Shown: positions 44,356 through 53,899, counted from the first letter of the stretch. The stretch is 64,000 nucleotides of DNA from Mycobacterium sp. SMC-8 (GCF_025263565.1 NZ_CP079865.1:1364001-1428000); one strand, 5' to 3'. Translations and numbers: made by a program. The notes: a model not told the origin generated them from the sequence alone.

Positions 44356-44871
44356 ATGGCCGTTCCGATCGTCGTCATGGGAGTCTCCGGCTCCGGAAAG
44401 TCGACCGTGGGCGCCGCGCTGGCGCAGCGCCTGCGCGTCCCGTTCGCCGACGCCGACGACTTCCATCCGCCGGCCAACATCGCGAAGATGTCGGCCGGCC
44501 ACCCGCTGAACGACGACGACCGCTATCCCTGGCTGGAGTCGATCGGCCAGTGGCTGGCCGGCCACCCCGACGGCGGGGTGATGAGCTGCTCCGCCTTGAA
44601 GCGCTCGTACCGGGATCAGCTGCGCCGGCACTGCCCTGACATCGAGTTCCTGCACCTGGCCGGCTCCGTCGAGACGATCGGCAGGCGGCAGGCCAGCAGG
44701 CCCGGGCACTTCATGCCCGCCAACCTGTTGCAGTCCCAGTTCCAGACGCTGGAACCGCTGGAGCCCGATGAGCGCGGTATCGCCATCGACGTCGACCAGA
44801 GTATCGACGCCATCGTCGAACGCTTCGTCAGCACAACGCATTCCCCAACAGCCGAGGAGGATTCCCAATGA
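44356..44871 (+). CDS. gntK: Gluconokinase
   Basis: A 171-residue kinase of the typical GntK size. The P-loop is MGVSGSGKSTVGAAL near residue 9, followed by FADADDFHPPANIAKMSAGHPLNDDDRYPWL, the signature of gluconate kinases, and SCSALKRSYRDQLR. It phosphorylates D-gluconate to 6-phosphogluconate with ATP. The gene is followed after 36 bp by the gluconate permease. The convergent operon beyond carries a PfkB kinase and KDPG-type aldolase, so 6-phosphogluconate could in principle enter the pentose phosphate pathway; an Edd dehydratase is not seen in this window. Confidence 0.93.
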   Translation: MAVPIVVMGVSGSGKSTVGAALAQRLRVPFADADDFHPPANIAKMSAGHPLNDDDRYPWLESIGQWLAGHPDGGVMSCSALKRSYRDQLRRHCPDIEFLHLAGSVETIGRRQASRPGHFMPANLLQSQFQTLEPLEPDERGIAIDVDQSIDAIVERFVSTTHSPTAEEDSQ

Positions 44872-44907
44872 TTCGAGGCAATGACAGCACTGCGGTGAGG
44901 GGGCGTC

Positions 44908-46332
44908 GTGGAGGCGATTGATCCGGCATACGGGACCGGTACGCTGCTGCTGATCGCCGCGGCCGCGGTCGCGCTGCTGCTGTTCCTCATCATCAAGGTC
45001 AGACTGCACGCCTTCATCGCCCTGGTGCTGGTGAGCCTGCTGACCGCGCTGGCCGCCGGGATCCCGGTGGCCGACGTCCCGAGCGCGCTGACGTTCGGCT
45101 TCTCCAACACCCTCGGCTCGGTGGCCCTGCTCGTCGGCTTCGGTGTCATGATCGGCCGGCTCCTCGAGGTGACCGGTGGCGCACAGGTTCTCGCCGACAC
45201 CCTCATCGGCCGGTTCGGCGAAAAGCGCGCACCGTTCGCTCTCGGTGTCGCCGCGCTGCTGTTCGGCTTCCCGATCTTCTTCGACGCCGGGCTGGTCGTC
45301 TTCCTTCCCATCATCATGACCGTCGCCCGGCGCTTCGGCGGATCGCTTCTGCTGTACGCGTTCCCGGCCGCAGGCGCCTTCGCGGCGATGCACGCCCTGG
45401 TCCCACCGCACCCCGGTCCGGTTGCGGCAGCCGAACTCCTCGGCGCCAACATCGGCCTCACCCTGCTCGTCGGGGCCCCTGTCGCGGTCGCGTCCTGGTA
45501 CGTCGGCGCCTTCCTGGTGTCCCAGGTGATGGGCAGGCGGGTGCACGTCGACATCCCTACGTCGTTGTTCGGTGAGATGAACGGCGGCCGCGACACCGAC
45601 ACCGACGAAGCCACGGGTGCCGGCGCCACCGCGACCGCCACCCGCACCGCCCCCGCCTTTGGGACGGTGCTCGGGGTGTTGCTGTTGCCGTTCGTCCTGA
45701 TCTCGTTCAACACCGTCGTCGACACACTCATGACTGCCGGGGTGATCGAGGAGGGTGCGACGTGGGCCGAGTACCTCAAGTTGATCGGCACCACCTCGAT
45801 CGCGCTGCTGATCACCGTGATCGTGGCGATCCTGGTGCTGGGGTTGCGCGGCCGGTCAATGGCCACCGTCACCGACATCCTCGACAAAGCCCTCGGCCCG
45901 ATCTGCGCGATCATCCTGATCACGGGCGCCGGAGGCATGTTCGGCGGAGTGCTGCGGCTCAGCGGAATCGGTGACGCGCTGAGCGGTTCACTGTCCAATC
46001 TCGGGATCTCGCTGATCCTGCAGGCGTTCGTGATCTCCACGCTGCTGCGTGTGGCGCAGGGCTCGGCGACCGTCGCGTTGACGACCACCGCCGGTCTGCT
46101 CAGTGCCGCCGTGGCCGCCGCCGAGCTGAGCAATCTCCAGCTCACGGCGCTGGTGATGGCGATCGCGGCCGGTGCCACGGTCCTGTCCCATGTCAACGAC
46201 TCCGGTTTCTGGTTGGTGAGCCGGTTCTTCGGCATGGACGTCAAGACCACCCTCAAGACGTGGACGGTGATGGAGACGACCCTGGGGCTCAGCGCGTTCG
46301 TGATCAGCCTCGGATTGTGGGCGCTGGCCTGA
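44908..46332 (+). CDS. gntP: Gluconate:H+ symporter (GntP family)
   Basis: A 474-residue transporter with about 12-14 membrane segments. Family marks are FGVMIGRLLEVTGGAQVLADTLIGRFGEKRAPFALGVAALLFGFPIFFDAGLVVFLPI, the long conserved GntP stretch, AMHALVPPHPGPVAAAELLGANIG, and HVNDSGFWLVSRFFGMDVKTTLKTWTVMET near the C-terminus. It imports gluconate with protons. A start at GTG 44908 follows GTGAGGGGG. A Thr/Ala-rich loop around residues 225-250 is longer than in E. coli GntP. Cotranscribed with gntK. Confidence 0.92.
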   Translation: MEAIDPAYGTGTLLLIAAAAVALLLFLIIKVRLHAFIALVLVSLLTALAAGIPVADVPSALTFGFSNTLGSVALLVGFGVMIGRLLEVTGGAQVLADTLIGRFGEKRAPFALGVAALLFGFPIFFDAGLVVFLPIIMTVARRFGGSLLLYAFPAAGAFAAMHALVPPHPGPVAAAELLGANIGLTLLVGAPVAVASWYVGAFLVSQVMGRRVHVDIPTSLFGEMNGGRDTDTDEATGAGATATATRTAPAFGTVLGVLLLPFVLISFNTVVDTLMTAGVIEEGATWAEYLKLIGTTSIALLITVIVAILVLGLRGRSMATVTDILDKALGPICAIILITGAGGMFGGVLRLSGIGDALSGSLSNLGISLILQAFVISTLLRVAQGSATVALTTTAGLLSAAVAAAELSNLQLTALVMAIAAGATVLSHVNDSGFWLVSRFFGMDVKTTLKTWTVMETTLGLSAFVISLGLWALA

Positions 46333-46411
46333 CCGCTGGACCGGCAGCTGCTCGTGGATCAACACCGGGAAATGAAAGCGTCAGCTCAATTCTAGGTCGG
46401 TCCAGCGCTTT

Positions 46412-47377
46412 TCAACGGCTGACCGGGTCGTGTCCGGGGTCGGCAAGCAGGGCGAGATCGGCTCGCGTCGGTGCAGCCTCCCAGTCACCGGGCGTAGTGC
46501 AGGCGAGCGCGCCACAGGCGGAGGCCACGTCCAGACACGAGCTCAGATCAGAGCCTCGCGTCGACTCGGCCAGCCAGCCCGCCACGAACGCGTCGCCGGC
46601 GCCGACGGTGTCCACCACCGTCACCCGGTGTGCGTCGCGGGACAGGCGGGTGCCGGTGCCCGTTGCCGCCACCGCACCCTGCGACCCACACTTCACCACA
46701 ACCTGATCCGGGCCCAACGCGAGCAGAGCATCGAGCTGCCGCTGCCGATCGTGCTCACCGGTCACCAGCTGCGCTTCGTCCTCACCGGCGAACACGATGT
46801 GCGCTCGCGTGATGAGGTCGCGGTAGATGAGGACGGCGTCGGCGGTGTCGGCCCACAGACCGGCGCGGTGGTTGACGTCGAAAGAGATCCTCGCACCGGC
46901 CCGCCCGGCGTGGTCGATGACGCTGTGCAGCGCGGCCAACGGCCGCTCACCCAGCGCCGCGGTGATGCCGGTGACGTGGACGATCCCGGCACGGCCGATG
47001 ATCTCGGCGGGGATATCGCTCGGGCACAACCTGCTGCCGGCGTGGCCGCGCCGGTAATAGGTGATACGGCTCGCTGCAGGCCGGGGACGTTCTTTGAGCA
47101 TCAGCGCTGTCGAGACGTCGTGGTCCACTGTCACATGGGTTTCCACCATCTCAGCGCGCAGCTCACGCAGGATCAGCTCGCCCAGTGCATCGGCGCCCAC
47201 TCGACCTATCCACGCGGCCGTGCCGCCCAGACGGGCGACGCCGATCGCGACATTGCTCTCGGCGCCCCCGAATCCGATCCGCATCCTGTTGACTCGGCAC
47301 AGACTCCCCACATCGTCGGCGGTGAGCAGGCCCAGCGACTCACCTGCCGTCACCACGTCCAACCGGTGGGTGCTCAC
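46412..47377 (-). CDS. PfkB-family carbohydrate kinase, probably 2-keto-3-deoxygluconate kinase
   Basis: A 321-residue ribokinase-fold kinase. Motifs are GGAESNVAIGVARLGGTAAWIGRVGADALGE, the first PfkB signature, a substrate-lid region with TYYRRGHAGSRL, typical of KDG kinases, and VVDTVGAGDAFVAGWL, the second PfkB signature with the catalytic Asp. It would phosphorylate 2-keto-3-deoxygluconate (or galactonate) to KDPG. Its start overlaps the stop of the aldolase gene by 4 bp. It is the last gene of the eight-gene operon and converges on gntP with about 80 bp between. Confidence 0.87.
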   Translation of the reverse strand: MSTHRLDVVTAGESLGLLTADDVGSLCRVNRMRIGFGGAESNVAIGVARLGGTAAWIGRVGADALGELILRELRAEMVETHVTVDHDVSTALMLKERPRPAASRITYYRRGHAGSRLCPSDIPAEIIGRAGIVHVTGITAALGERPLAALHSVIDHAGRAGARISFDVNHRAGLWADTADAVLIYRDLITRAHIVFAGEDEAQLVTGEHDRQRQLDALLALGPDQVVVKCGSQGAVAATGTGTRLSRDAHRVTVVDTVGAGDAFVAGWLAESTRGSDLSSCLDVASACGALACTTPGDWEAAPTRADLALLADPGHDPVSR

Positions 47378-48009
47378 CGCGGGCGGACCGACTCGGCCGC
47401 GGCCACCGCTTGTCGGCAGGCCTGCGCCACCGCAGCGCGACCCCTATCCGCACGGGCAGTGATCCAGCTGCCGCTGACCGCGAAAACCGTGGGTAAACAG
47501 AGATATTCGCTCAGATTGCTTGGACCCACACCGCCGGACGGCATGAAGTGCACGTCGGGATAGACCTGCGAGTACGACCGCAGGCAGGCCGCCGTATCCA
47601 CAGCACCGGCCGGGAAGAGCTTGAGGTGGTCAAGCCCCAGACGTACGGCCGCCTGCACTTCGGACGGCGTCATCACGCCCGGGATCACCGGGACGCCGGC
47701 GTGCCGAGCCACCTCGATGACATCCGGGTCCAGCCCGGGTGAAACCACGAATCGTGCACCCGCCTCGAGGGCTTCGTGAGCCTGCGCGGTGCTGCGTACG
47801 GTACCGGCGCCGACCAGCAGATCACCGCGTCGCGTCAACCGCCGTATCGCAGGGATGCCGTGCTGACCCCGCAAGGCCACCTCGACCACCGGCAAACCGC
47901 CATCGACGAGTCCGGCGCCGATGTCATCGACATGACCGATGTCCGCTATGGATGCCAGCGGAATCACGTTGTGCGAGAAGAGCAGATCAGTAGGCTGCAT
48001 ACCGTTCAC
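47374..48009 (-). CDS. KDPG-type aldolase (Eda family)
   Basis: A 211-residue class I aldolase. Features are PVVEVALRGQHGIPAIRRL with the catalytic Glu, LLVGAGTVRSTAQAHEALEAGARFVVSPGLDP, and the Schiff-base Lys in LGLDHLKLFPAGAV, then PSGGVGPSNLSEYL. It cleaves 2-keto-3-deoxy-6-phosphogluconate to pyruvate and glyceraldehyde 3-phosphate (or the 4-epimer). Start is GTG at 48009, overlapping the dehydratase stop, or ATG at 48000. With the kinase after it and the dehydratase before it, it makes a modified Entner-Doudoroff route. Confidence 0.88.
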   Translation of the reverse strand: MNGMQPTDLLFSHNVIPLASIADIGHVDDIGAGLVDGGLPVVEVALRGQHGIPAIRRLTRRGDLLVGAGTVRSTAQAHEALEAGARFVVSPGLDPDVIEVARHAGVPVIPGVMTPSEVQAAVRLGLDHLKLFPAGAVDTAACLRSYSQVYPDVHFMPSGGVGPSNLSEYLCLPTVFAVSGSWITARADRGRAAVAQACRQAVAAAESVRPR

Positions 48010-49142
48010 CCGGCCTGCGCGAACATCGGATCGGTTCCGTACCGGTGCAGAGTTTCCGGGTCGAGGGCCACGCCGAGGCCAGGCACGTCGGGCACCGCCA
48101 GCATCCCTTCGGCGTCTAAGGCCCAGCCACCCAGGATCAGGTCGTCGATGTAGGCCGACCCGGTTTTGTACTCCACCAGATCGGTGGCGGCCAGCGCCGA
48201 TGCCAGTTGCAGATCAGCTGCCAGACCGACGCCGGTATTCCACCCATGCGGCACCAGTCGGATCCCCCGGTCCTGAGCGGCCCAGCCGATCCGTCGCGAC
48301 TCGCTCAACCCACCACCCTTGGTGGTGTCGGGTTGCACGATGTCGAAAGCACCGGCCTCGATGAACGGAGCGAACGACTGGCGGCGCGTGAGGACCTCAC
48401 CGCCGCTGATCGGGATCTTGGAATGGCGGCGCAATGCGACGAACCCGTCGACGTCGTCGGGGGCGAGGGCCTCCTCAAACCAGGCGACATCGTAGGCGGC
48501 GAGCATGTCGGCCGTGCGTTTGGCCCAGGACAACCCGCCGGGGAAAAACGCCTCCGATCCCCCCGCGTCAACAGCGAGCATCCGGTCACCGACGGCGTCG
48601 CGCGCCGCGGCCACCGTACGCTCATCAGTCGCAGAATCGACACGCCCGAATTTCCACCACCCGATCTTGAAAGCGGTGAACCCCTGGGCGACCAGGGTCT
48701 CCAGATTCTCGGTCATCGCGGGTGTCTCGTCCATCAGCACGGATGCGTACGGGCGGACGCGATCTCGATAGCGTCCCCCGAGCAGCCGGCCGACGGGCTG
48801 CCCGAGCGCCTGACCGGCCAGGTCCCACAGCGCGATGTCGACTGCGCTGGTCGCGTGGGTCAGTGTCCCACCGCGGCCCATCCAGAAGGCGCTCTGGTGC
48901 AGAGTCTCGGTCACTCGTTCGACCTCCAGAGCACTCTGGCCGATGATCTGGGGACGCAGCAGATCCAGCGCGGCGCGCACCAACCCCTCCGCGGTGAACG
49001 AGCTACCGAGACCGACATGGCCGGTGTCGGTGTGCACTGCGACGAGCGTGTGCACAACGTCGTCGGGGCGCAGTTCGTTGGACCATCCGCCTTCCGGCGT
49101 CGCCCCGCGCAGCCCGCAGGTCTCGATGCGTTCGATCTTCAT
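48006..49142 (-). CDS. Enolase-superfamily (MR/MLE) sugar-acid dehydratase
   Basis: A 378-residue protein. The N-terminal capping domain ends near residue 115 and the TIM-barrel has GFTAFKIGWWKFG with the catalytic-position Lys, metal ligands in MLAVDAGGSEA (Asp), WFEEAL (Glu) and ISGGEVL (Glu), and VQPDTTKGGGLSE and VPHGWNTGVG with the catalytic His of acid-sugar dehydratases. It likely converts an aldonate to a 2-keto-3-deoxy sugar acid that the next two enzymes (aldolase and kinase) process. The exact aldonate cannot be read from the sequence. Start overlaps the D-aminoacylase stop by 4 bp. Confidence 0.87.
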   Translation of the reverse strand: MKIERIETCGLRGATPEGGWSNELRPDDVVHTLVAVHTDTGHVGLGSSFTAEGLVRAALDLLRPQIIGQSALEVERVTETLHQSAFWMGRGGTLTHATSAVDIALWDLAGQALGQPVGRLLGGRYRDRVRPYASVLMDETPAMTENLETLVAQGFTAFKIGWWKFGRVDSATDERTVAAARDAVGDRMLAVDAGGSEAFFPGGLSWAKRTADMLAAYDVAWFEEALAPDDVDGFVALRRHSKIPISGGEVLTRRQSFAPFIEAGAFDIVQPDTTKGGGLSESRRIGWAAQDRGIRLVPHGWNTGVGLAADLQLASALAATDLVEYKTGSAYIDDLILGGWALDAEGMLAVPDVPGLGVALDPETLHRYGTDPMFAQAG

Positions 49143-50770
49143 CTGGTGTGTTCCTTCGTGTTGTGAGTGCGACGGCAGCGCAGCAGTCGGCCCGGCAGCG
49201 TGCCGGTGTGCTGGCCCTCTGTGACCACGGCCGTCCCGTTGACCCAGACGTGGCGGGCCGCAGAGGCATAGGCCTGCGGTAACACCCAGGTGTCGGTGCG
49301 CGCGAGGATGTCCGGGTCAAGGACCACGACGTCGGCATACTTGTTCGGCCGCAGGTATCCACGGTCGCGGATGCGGAAGTGGTCGGCGACCATGCCGGTC
49401 ATCCGGTGCACCGCGTCCTCGAACGTCAGCGTGCCCGCAGGCACGTGATGGGCCAGGTAATGCGTATGACCGAAGTAGAACAGCGGGTGCCGGGTGCGGG
49501 TGTGCAGGGCGCCATCCCGCCGGGTGGTGAAAGCGTCGACGCCCAGCAGGAAGTGGTCGTGACCGATCGCGTCTGCGAGGTGGTCCTCGGTGAACAGATG
49601 TCCGAGCAACTGCACGTTGCCGATATCGGCTCCGGCGGCGGCCAGGATGTCGAACAAGCACTCCCACTCGTCGCGGCCGTGACGAGCAGCGATCTCCGGG
49701 AACGTGAGTCCTTCCCATTCCGGATGGGTAATGGACACACCGAGACTGACCCGTTCCCAATGGCCTCGGTGGACGAAGCGCCAATACCGGTCGCAGTCAG
49801 CCCTCACCCGGGCCCGTACCTCGTTGTCGTGCAACATCTGCGCGGCTTCGGCGGCGGGACGTTCGATGAGCCATCCCGGAAGCAGCCCCGCGGCCATCCC
49901 GATCCCGTGCGGGTACGGCGTCATGTCGGCCAGCACCTCGCTGCCGCGCCGGCGCTCGTCGACGACCCGATCGACCGCCCGGTGCCATGCGCCGGGATCA
50001 GCCCCGGTCCCGTACCGGACGTTGAGGTGTGACAGTTGAGCCCGCACCCCGCCCTGATGGACCACGTCGAAGAACTCGTCGACGGCGGCGCCGAGCCCAC
50101 TGTCCCGATTCCGGATGTGACTGGCATACATGCCATCCCGCCGACCGACGACACGGGCGAGGTCGGCGAGCTCCTGGCGGTCGGCGAATCGTCCGTCACC
50201 GTACTCCAACCCGCTCGACAGCCCGATAGCTCCGGCGTCGAGGGCGTCCTCTACCAGCCGAATCCGCTCCCTGCACTCGTCGACGCCGGTCGATTCGGCA
50301 TTGGATCTGGCCGCCGATCGGATCGCGGTGTGACCGACGAACCACACCAAATTCTGCGCGGTCCTGGCGCTGTGCACGGTGTCCAACAAGGACCCGAAGC
50401 TGCGCCAGTCGACGGGCCCCTCGTAGCCCATCGCCCGCAGCGCACTCTGCGCGGATTCGACGGCGGCCGCCCCCAGCGGCGCGTAGGTGACACCACAGTT
50501 GCCCACCACCTCGGTAGTGACACCCTGGTGAATTGTGCTGTACGCCTCCGCATTCCCAAGCACTGACCAGTCGCTGTGGCTGTGCGGGTCGATCAAACCG
50601 GGCAGGACGTACATGCCGCTGGCGTCCACCACCCGGTGAGCCTGGACATCGTGCGACAGTCCGAGGTAGGCGATGCGGTCGTCCGTGATGCCGATGTCAC
50701 AGCGCCTGGGGACTGCACCTGCGCCGTCGACGATGTCGCCCCCGACTATCAGGGTGTCAAGAGCCGGCAT
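49139..50770 (-). CDS. N-acyl-D-amino-acid deacylase (D-aminoacylase family)
   Basis: A 543-residue amidohydrolase. The start MPALDTLIVGGDIVDGAGAVPRRCDIGI is typical. The metal site has LPGLIDPHSHSDW (HxH) and further ligands in TTEVVGNCGVTYAPLG (Cys, a family feature), YASHIRNRD and RAQLSHLNV. ADMTPYPHG and VVLDPDIL also fit. Known members cleave N-acyl-D-amino acids to D-amino acids plus a carboxylate. It sits between the importer ATPase and the sugar-acid dehydratase in the same operon, so it probably opens an amide in the imported compound. Its true substrate may be an N-acylated amino-sugar acid rather than a plain D-amino acid. Confidence 0.87.
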   Translation of the reverse strand: MPALDTLIVGGDIVDGAGAVPRRCDIGITDDRIAYLGLSHDVQAHRVVDASGMYVLPGLIDPHSHSDWSVLGNAEAYSTIHQGVTTEVVGNCGVTYAPLGAAAVESAQSALRAMGYEGPVDWRSFGSLLDTVHSARTAQNLVWFVGHTAIRSAARSNAESTGVDECRERIRLVEDALDAGAIGLSSGLEYGDGRFADRQELADLARVVGRRDGMYASHIRNRDSGLGAAVDEFFDVVHQGGVRAQLSHLNVRYGTGADPGAWHRAVDRVVDERRRGSEVLADMTPYPHGIGMAAGLLPGWLIERPAAEAAQMLHDNEVRARVRADCDRYWRFVHRGHWERVSLGVSITHPEWEGLTFPEIAARHGRDEWECLFDILAAAGADIGNVQLLGHLFTEDHLADAIGHDHFLLGVDAFTTRRDGALHTRTRHPLFYFGHTHYLAHHVPAGTLTFEDAVHRMTGMVADHFRIRDRGYLRPNKYADVVVLDPDILARTDTWVLPQAYASAARHVWVNGTAVVTEGQHTGTLPGRLLRCRRTHNTKEHTR

Positions 50771-50771
50771 G

Positions 50772-51500
50772 TCAGAGCACCTTGCTGAGGAACTCGCGCG
50801 TTCTGGGCTCCCGAGGTGATCCGAAAAGCGCTGCTGGCTTGTCGATTTCGATGACGCTCCCGTGGTCCATGTAGATCACCCGGTCGGCTACCTCGCGTGC
50901 GAATCCCATCTCGTGGGTGACAACCACCATCGTCATCCCGTCGGCGGCCAGATCTTTCATGACGGCAAGGACCTCGCCGACGATCTCCGGATCCAGCGCT
51001 GAGGTCGGCTCGTCGAACAGCATGATCGCCGGATCCATGGCGAGCGCTCTGGCGATGGCCACCCGCTGCTTCTGACCACCGGAGAGAGAGTCGGGATAGA
51101 CCTGCGCCTTGTCGGCCAGCCCGACTCGATCGAGAAGTGCCCGGCCGCGATCACGGGCCTGGCTCTTGGTGTGCTTGAGCACCCGTTGGGGAGCCAGCGC
51201 GATGTTCTCCATGACCGTCATGTGCGGGAAGAGATTGAAGTGCTGGAACACCATTCCCACATCACGGCGGATGACGGCGAGATCGGCGGGCAACTCATTG
51301 GGCCCGAGTCGGTGACCGTTGATGACGATGCTGCCGTGTGACGGGCGTTCCAGCCCATTCATACACCGCAGCAACGTGCTCTTACCCGACCCGGAAGCGC
51401 CGATGATGCACACCACCTCGCGTTCGCTGACCGAACACGAGATCCCCCGCAGTACCTCGTTGTCGCCGAAACTCAGCCGGAGGTCCTCAATTTCGATCAT
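50772..51500 (-). CDS. Polar-amino-acid-type ABC transporter ATPase (GlnQ-like)
   Basis: A 242-residue ATPase, the usual size. It has [19 protein letters not shown] (Walker A), [16 protein letters not shown] (Q loop), [34 protein letters not shown] (signature and Walker B) and [22 protein letters not shown] (H loop). The HEMGFA motif marks the PAAT subfamily that imports amino acids and opines. Its stop lies 1 bp from the deacylase start and its start overlaps a permease stop by 4 bp. Confidence 0.93.
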   Translation of the reverse strand: MIEIEDLRLSFGDNEVLRGISCSVSEREVVCIIGASGSGKSTLLRCMNGLERPSHGSIVINGHRLGPNELPADLAVIRRDVGMVFQHFNLFPHMTVMENIALAPQRVLKHTKSQARDRGRALLDRVGLADKAQVYPDSLSGGQKQRVAIARALAMDPAIMLFDEPTSALDPEIVGEVLAVMKDLAADGMTMVVVTHEMGFAREVADRVIYMDHGSVIEIDKPAALFGSPREPRTREFLSKVL

Positions 51501-52210
51501 TTCCTTGCTCCCGGGGTCAGGTTGGTGAGCGCATCTGCGAACTTCGGCGCCGGCACTCTGGTGCCGAGTCGGCGTTCGTAGCGGCGGGACAATGTGGACA
51601 GCACGAAACAGATCACGAAGTAGAAGGCGCCGACCACGGTGTAGGCGAGTATCGGATCCGCGGTCTGCGAGCTGACGATATTGGCAGCCCGCGTCAACTC
51701 GATCAGGCCTATGACAGCCACCAGTGAGCTGTCTTTGATGAGGATGACCAGAAAACCGACGCCCGGTGGGACGATCAGGCGGGCCGCCTGCGGAAGGATG
51801 ATGAAGCGCATTCGGTCGGGGTAGCTCAGGCCGAGAGCGTCCGCCGCCTCGAACTGCCCGCGCGATACGGCCTCGATACTGCCGCGCACCAACTCACCGA
51901 TGTACGCCGAGGCGAAGATCGACAGCGCTATCACCGCCGCCCAGTACTCGGCGAGACCGCTGCCGGGCACCAGCAGTGGCACCCCGAAGTACACGAAGAA
52001 GATGACGAGCAGCACCGGGATACCTCGGATGATCGCGATGTAGATGGCGCTGACCCATTTCAGGGGACGCACGGTCCCGGCGGCCATCAAGCCGATCACC
52101 AGCCCCAGAAGACCGCCGAACACTACCGACAACGCGCAGATCTGGATGGTCACCACCGCGCCTTGCAGGATCAAAGAGAGGTGCTGCCAACCGAATTGTT
52201 CGAACATCAC
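51497..52210 (-). CDS. Polar-amino-acid-type ABC permease 1
   Basis: A 237-residue permease with about five membrane helices. It has the EAA loop for ATPase contact ([31 protein letters not shown]) and an N-terminal segment of the HisM/GlnP type, [21 protein letters not shown]. It pairs with the next permease gene, with which it overlaps by 4 bp. The C-terminal tail ([19 protein letters not shown]) is cytoplasmic. Confidence 0.92.
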   Translation of the reverse strand: MMFEQFGWQHLSLILQGAVVTIQICALSVVFGGLLGLVIGLMAAGTVRPLKWVSAIYIAIIRGIPVLLVIFFVYFGVPLLVPGSGLAEYWAAVIALSIFASAYIGELVRGSIEAVSRGQFEAADALGLSYPDRMRFIILPQAARLIVPPGVGFLVILIKDSSLVAVIGLIELTRAANIVSSQTADPILAYTVVGAFYFVICFVLSTLSRRYERRLGTRVPAPKFADALTNLTPGARK

Positions 52211-52869
52211 GCCACCTTCCAGGCGATGAGGCGCGTTTCGATTACCCGCGAAACGCCGGCGATGAGGAAAGCGACGCCGAAGTACATCAGGCCGCCGACG
52301 GTGAGCGTCTCGATCGTCCGGAATGTGGTTGAGGTGATGCCCAGCATCGCGTGCATGAGGTCGGGCAGTGCAATCACCGAGGTCACCGAGGATGCCAGGA
52401 ACAGGAGGATGGTCTGGTTGGTGATCGCCGGCAGAACATTGCGCATCGCCGGCGGTACCCGGACCCGCCAGAAGGTGTCACGTGCGCTGAGCCCGAGCGC
52501 TTCCCCCGCTTCCCGCAGGCCTGCTGGTACAGACTGGAATCCGGCCCGATAGATCTCGGCCATGTATGCGGCGTTGTTGACCGTGAGCGCGACGATGCCC
52601 GCTGCGATCGGATCCAGGTTCACACCAGCCTGCGGCAGCGCGAAGTACACCAGATACAGCTGGAGGAGAAGCGGTGTGTTACGGATGATCTCGATGTAGG
52701 TGCCGGCCACGGCGCGCAGGGCGCGAGTGCCGGAGGTGCGCCCGGCGTAGAGGAGGATTCCCAGCGCGCCGCCGGCCAGCGCAGCGGCGAAACTCACCGC
52801 GATACTGATCGCCAGTCCCGTCAGAAGTGGACCCAGGTGGGGCAGAACGTCGCCGTAGTAGAGCTGCAT
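52207..52869 (-). CDS. Polar-amino-acid-type ABC permease 2
   Basis: A 220-residue permease. Hallmarks are AVAGTYIEIIRNTPLLLQLYLVYFALPQ and the EAA loop SVPAGLREAGEALGLSARDTFWRVRVPPAMRNVLPA. Together with permease 1 it forms the heterodimeric membrane part of the importer. It lies 17 bp after the binding-protein gene and overlaps the next gene by 4 bp. Confidence 0.92.
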   Translation of the reverse strand: MQLYYGDVLPHLGPLLTGLAISIAVSFAAALAGGALGILLYAGRTSGTRALRAVAGTYIEIIRNTPLLLQLYLVYFALPQAGVNLDPIAAGIVALTVNNAAYMAEIYRAGFQSVPAGLREAGEALGLSARDTFWRVRVPPAMRNVLPAITNQTILLFLASSVTSVIALPDLMHAMLGITSTTFRTIETLTVGGLMYFGVAFLIAGVSRVIETRLIAWKVA

Positions 52870-52885
52870 CTTCGGCTGCTCGGCC

Positions 52886-53704
52886 TTACTTGATGAGCTC
52901 GGGGACGTCCATCCCGAGCCATCTGTTGTACGACTCGTTGGCGGCCTGCCCGATGTTGTAGTTCATGATGAAGTTGTTCAGGTAGTTCAACCACAGCTGG
53001 TCGCCCATCTTCACCCCGAAGGACACCAGCGACGGTGCCAGCGCCGGGGCGTCCAGAACCCGGACTGCGTCGCCCTCGCTGTCACGGATGTCGGCGACCA
53101 CTGCTGTGCTCTCCATCAGCGCATCGACCTTCCCGCTGCGCAGTGCTTGGATCGAATCCGCCACTGCTTCGAACAAGCTGGCATTCGCCTGCGGGAACTG
53201 GGCCGCCAGGATCGTGGCCGGCACGCTTCCTCGGGTGGCGGCGACGTTCCTTCCGGTCAGGTCCTCATAGGTGCGGATGTCGCTGCCCGCGGGCACCACC
53301 ACGAGTTGTCCTTCCGAGGCATACGGACGGGTCATTGCGACCACCTGCGCCCGCTCGTCCAGATTGGTCAGCGCGGCGATGATGACGTCGACCTTGCCGG
53401 TCTCAAGCATCGGGATGCGACTGGCGTTGGTGGTGCTGATGAACTCGACCTCGGCGCCCAGCGATTCGGCCAGGGCGCGCGCCTTGTCGATGTCGAATCC
53501 TTCGTACTGGCCCGAGCTGTTCATGACCCCATAGGGCGGGGCATCGGCGAATACCCCGATCGACACCTTCTTGGTTTGGAGGACCTTGGTCAGAACGCTC
53601 GGGCCGGCGCCCACCGCACCGTTCCCCGAACCCGATGACGTACAGCTGGTGACCACCAGAACCGTCATCAGCGCAACAACCACTGCCAGTAGGCCTTTTC
53701 GCAT
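52886..53704 (-). CDS. Polar-amino-acid-type substrate-binding lipoprotein
   Basis: About 272 residues. The ATG at 53704 was chosen because AAGGA stands 5 nt before it; an ATG at 53710 lies right against that site. The signal MRKGLLAVVVALMTVLVVTSCTSS ends in a lipobox with the modified Cys. The mature part follows the PBP type 2 pattern: IGVFADAPPYGVMNSSGQYEGFDIDKARALAESLGAEVEFI and TGRNVAATRGS. Such proteins bind amino acids or opines outside the membrane. As the first gene of the eight-gene operon it is expected to be the most strongly expressed. Confidence 0.9.
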   Translation of the reverse strand: MRKGLLAVVVALMTVLVVTSCTSSGSGNGAVGAGPSVLTKVLQTKKVSIGVFADAPPYGVMNSSGQYEGFDIDKARALAESLGAEVEFISTTNASRIPMLETGKVDVIIAALTNLDERAQVVAMTRPYASEGQLVVVPAGSDIRTYEDLTGRNVAATRGSVPATILAAQFPQANASLFEAVADSIQALRSGKVDALMESTAVVADIRDSEGDAVRVLDAPALAPSLVSFGVKMGDQLWLNYLNNFIMNYNIGQAANESYNRWLGMDVPELIK

Positions 53705-53783
53705 TGTCATCCTTCGGTAGAGGTCGGCGGCTCGATGGCCGTTCGGCGGCGAGGTGTGGTGCCCCACCATCCAAGTTTTTGGA

Positions 53784-53797
53784 GATTATCTATAATC
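53784..53797. promoter_or_regulatory. Palindrome GATTAT-CT-ATAATC, putative FCD-GntR operator
   Basis: A perfect 6+2+6 palindrome in the AT-rich centre of the divergent region between the importer operon (start 53704) and its regulator (start 53900). A further TAATCT at 53800-53805 mirrors AGATTA at 53783-53788. It is the natural candidate operator for the regulator at 53900. Confidence 0.6.
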
Positions 53798-53899
53798 GGT
53801 AATCTGTGCAAGGGTGTCTGAGAGAAGTTCGCGGTCCCGCGCGCTCACTGGATGCCTAGGATGAAATGCGCGCAGGCACGGCGCAGAGGGAGAAACCGC

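Noticed and set aside
46334..46407. Inverted repeat CGCTGGACCG ... CGGTCCAGCG between convergent gntP and PfkB kinase genes
   Set aside because: Arms are only 10 bp with a 54-nt loop; too weak to call a terminator, and the right arm is followed by only TTTT.
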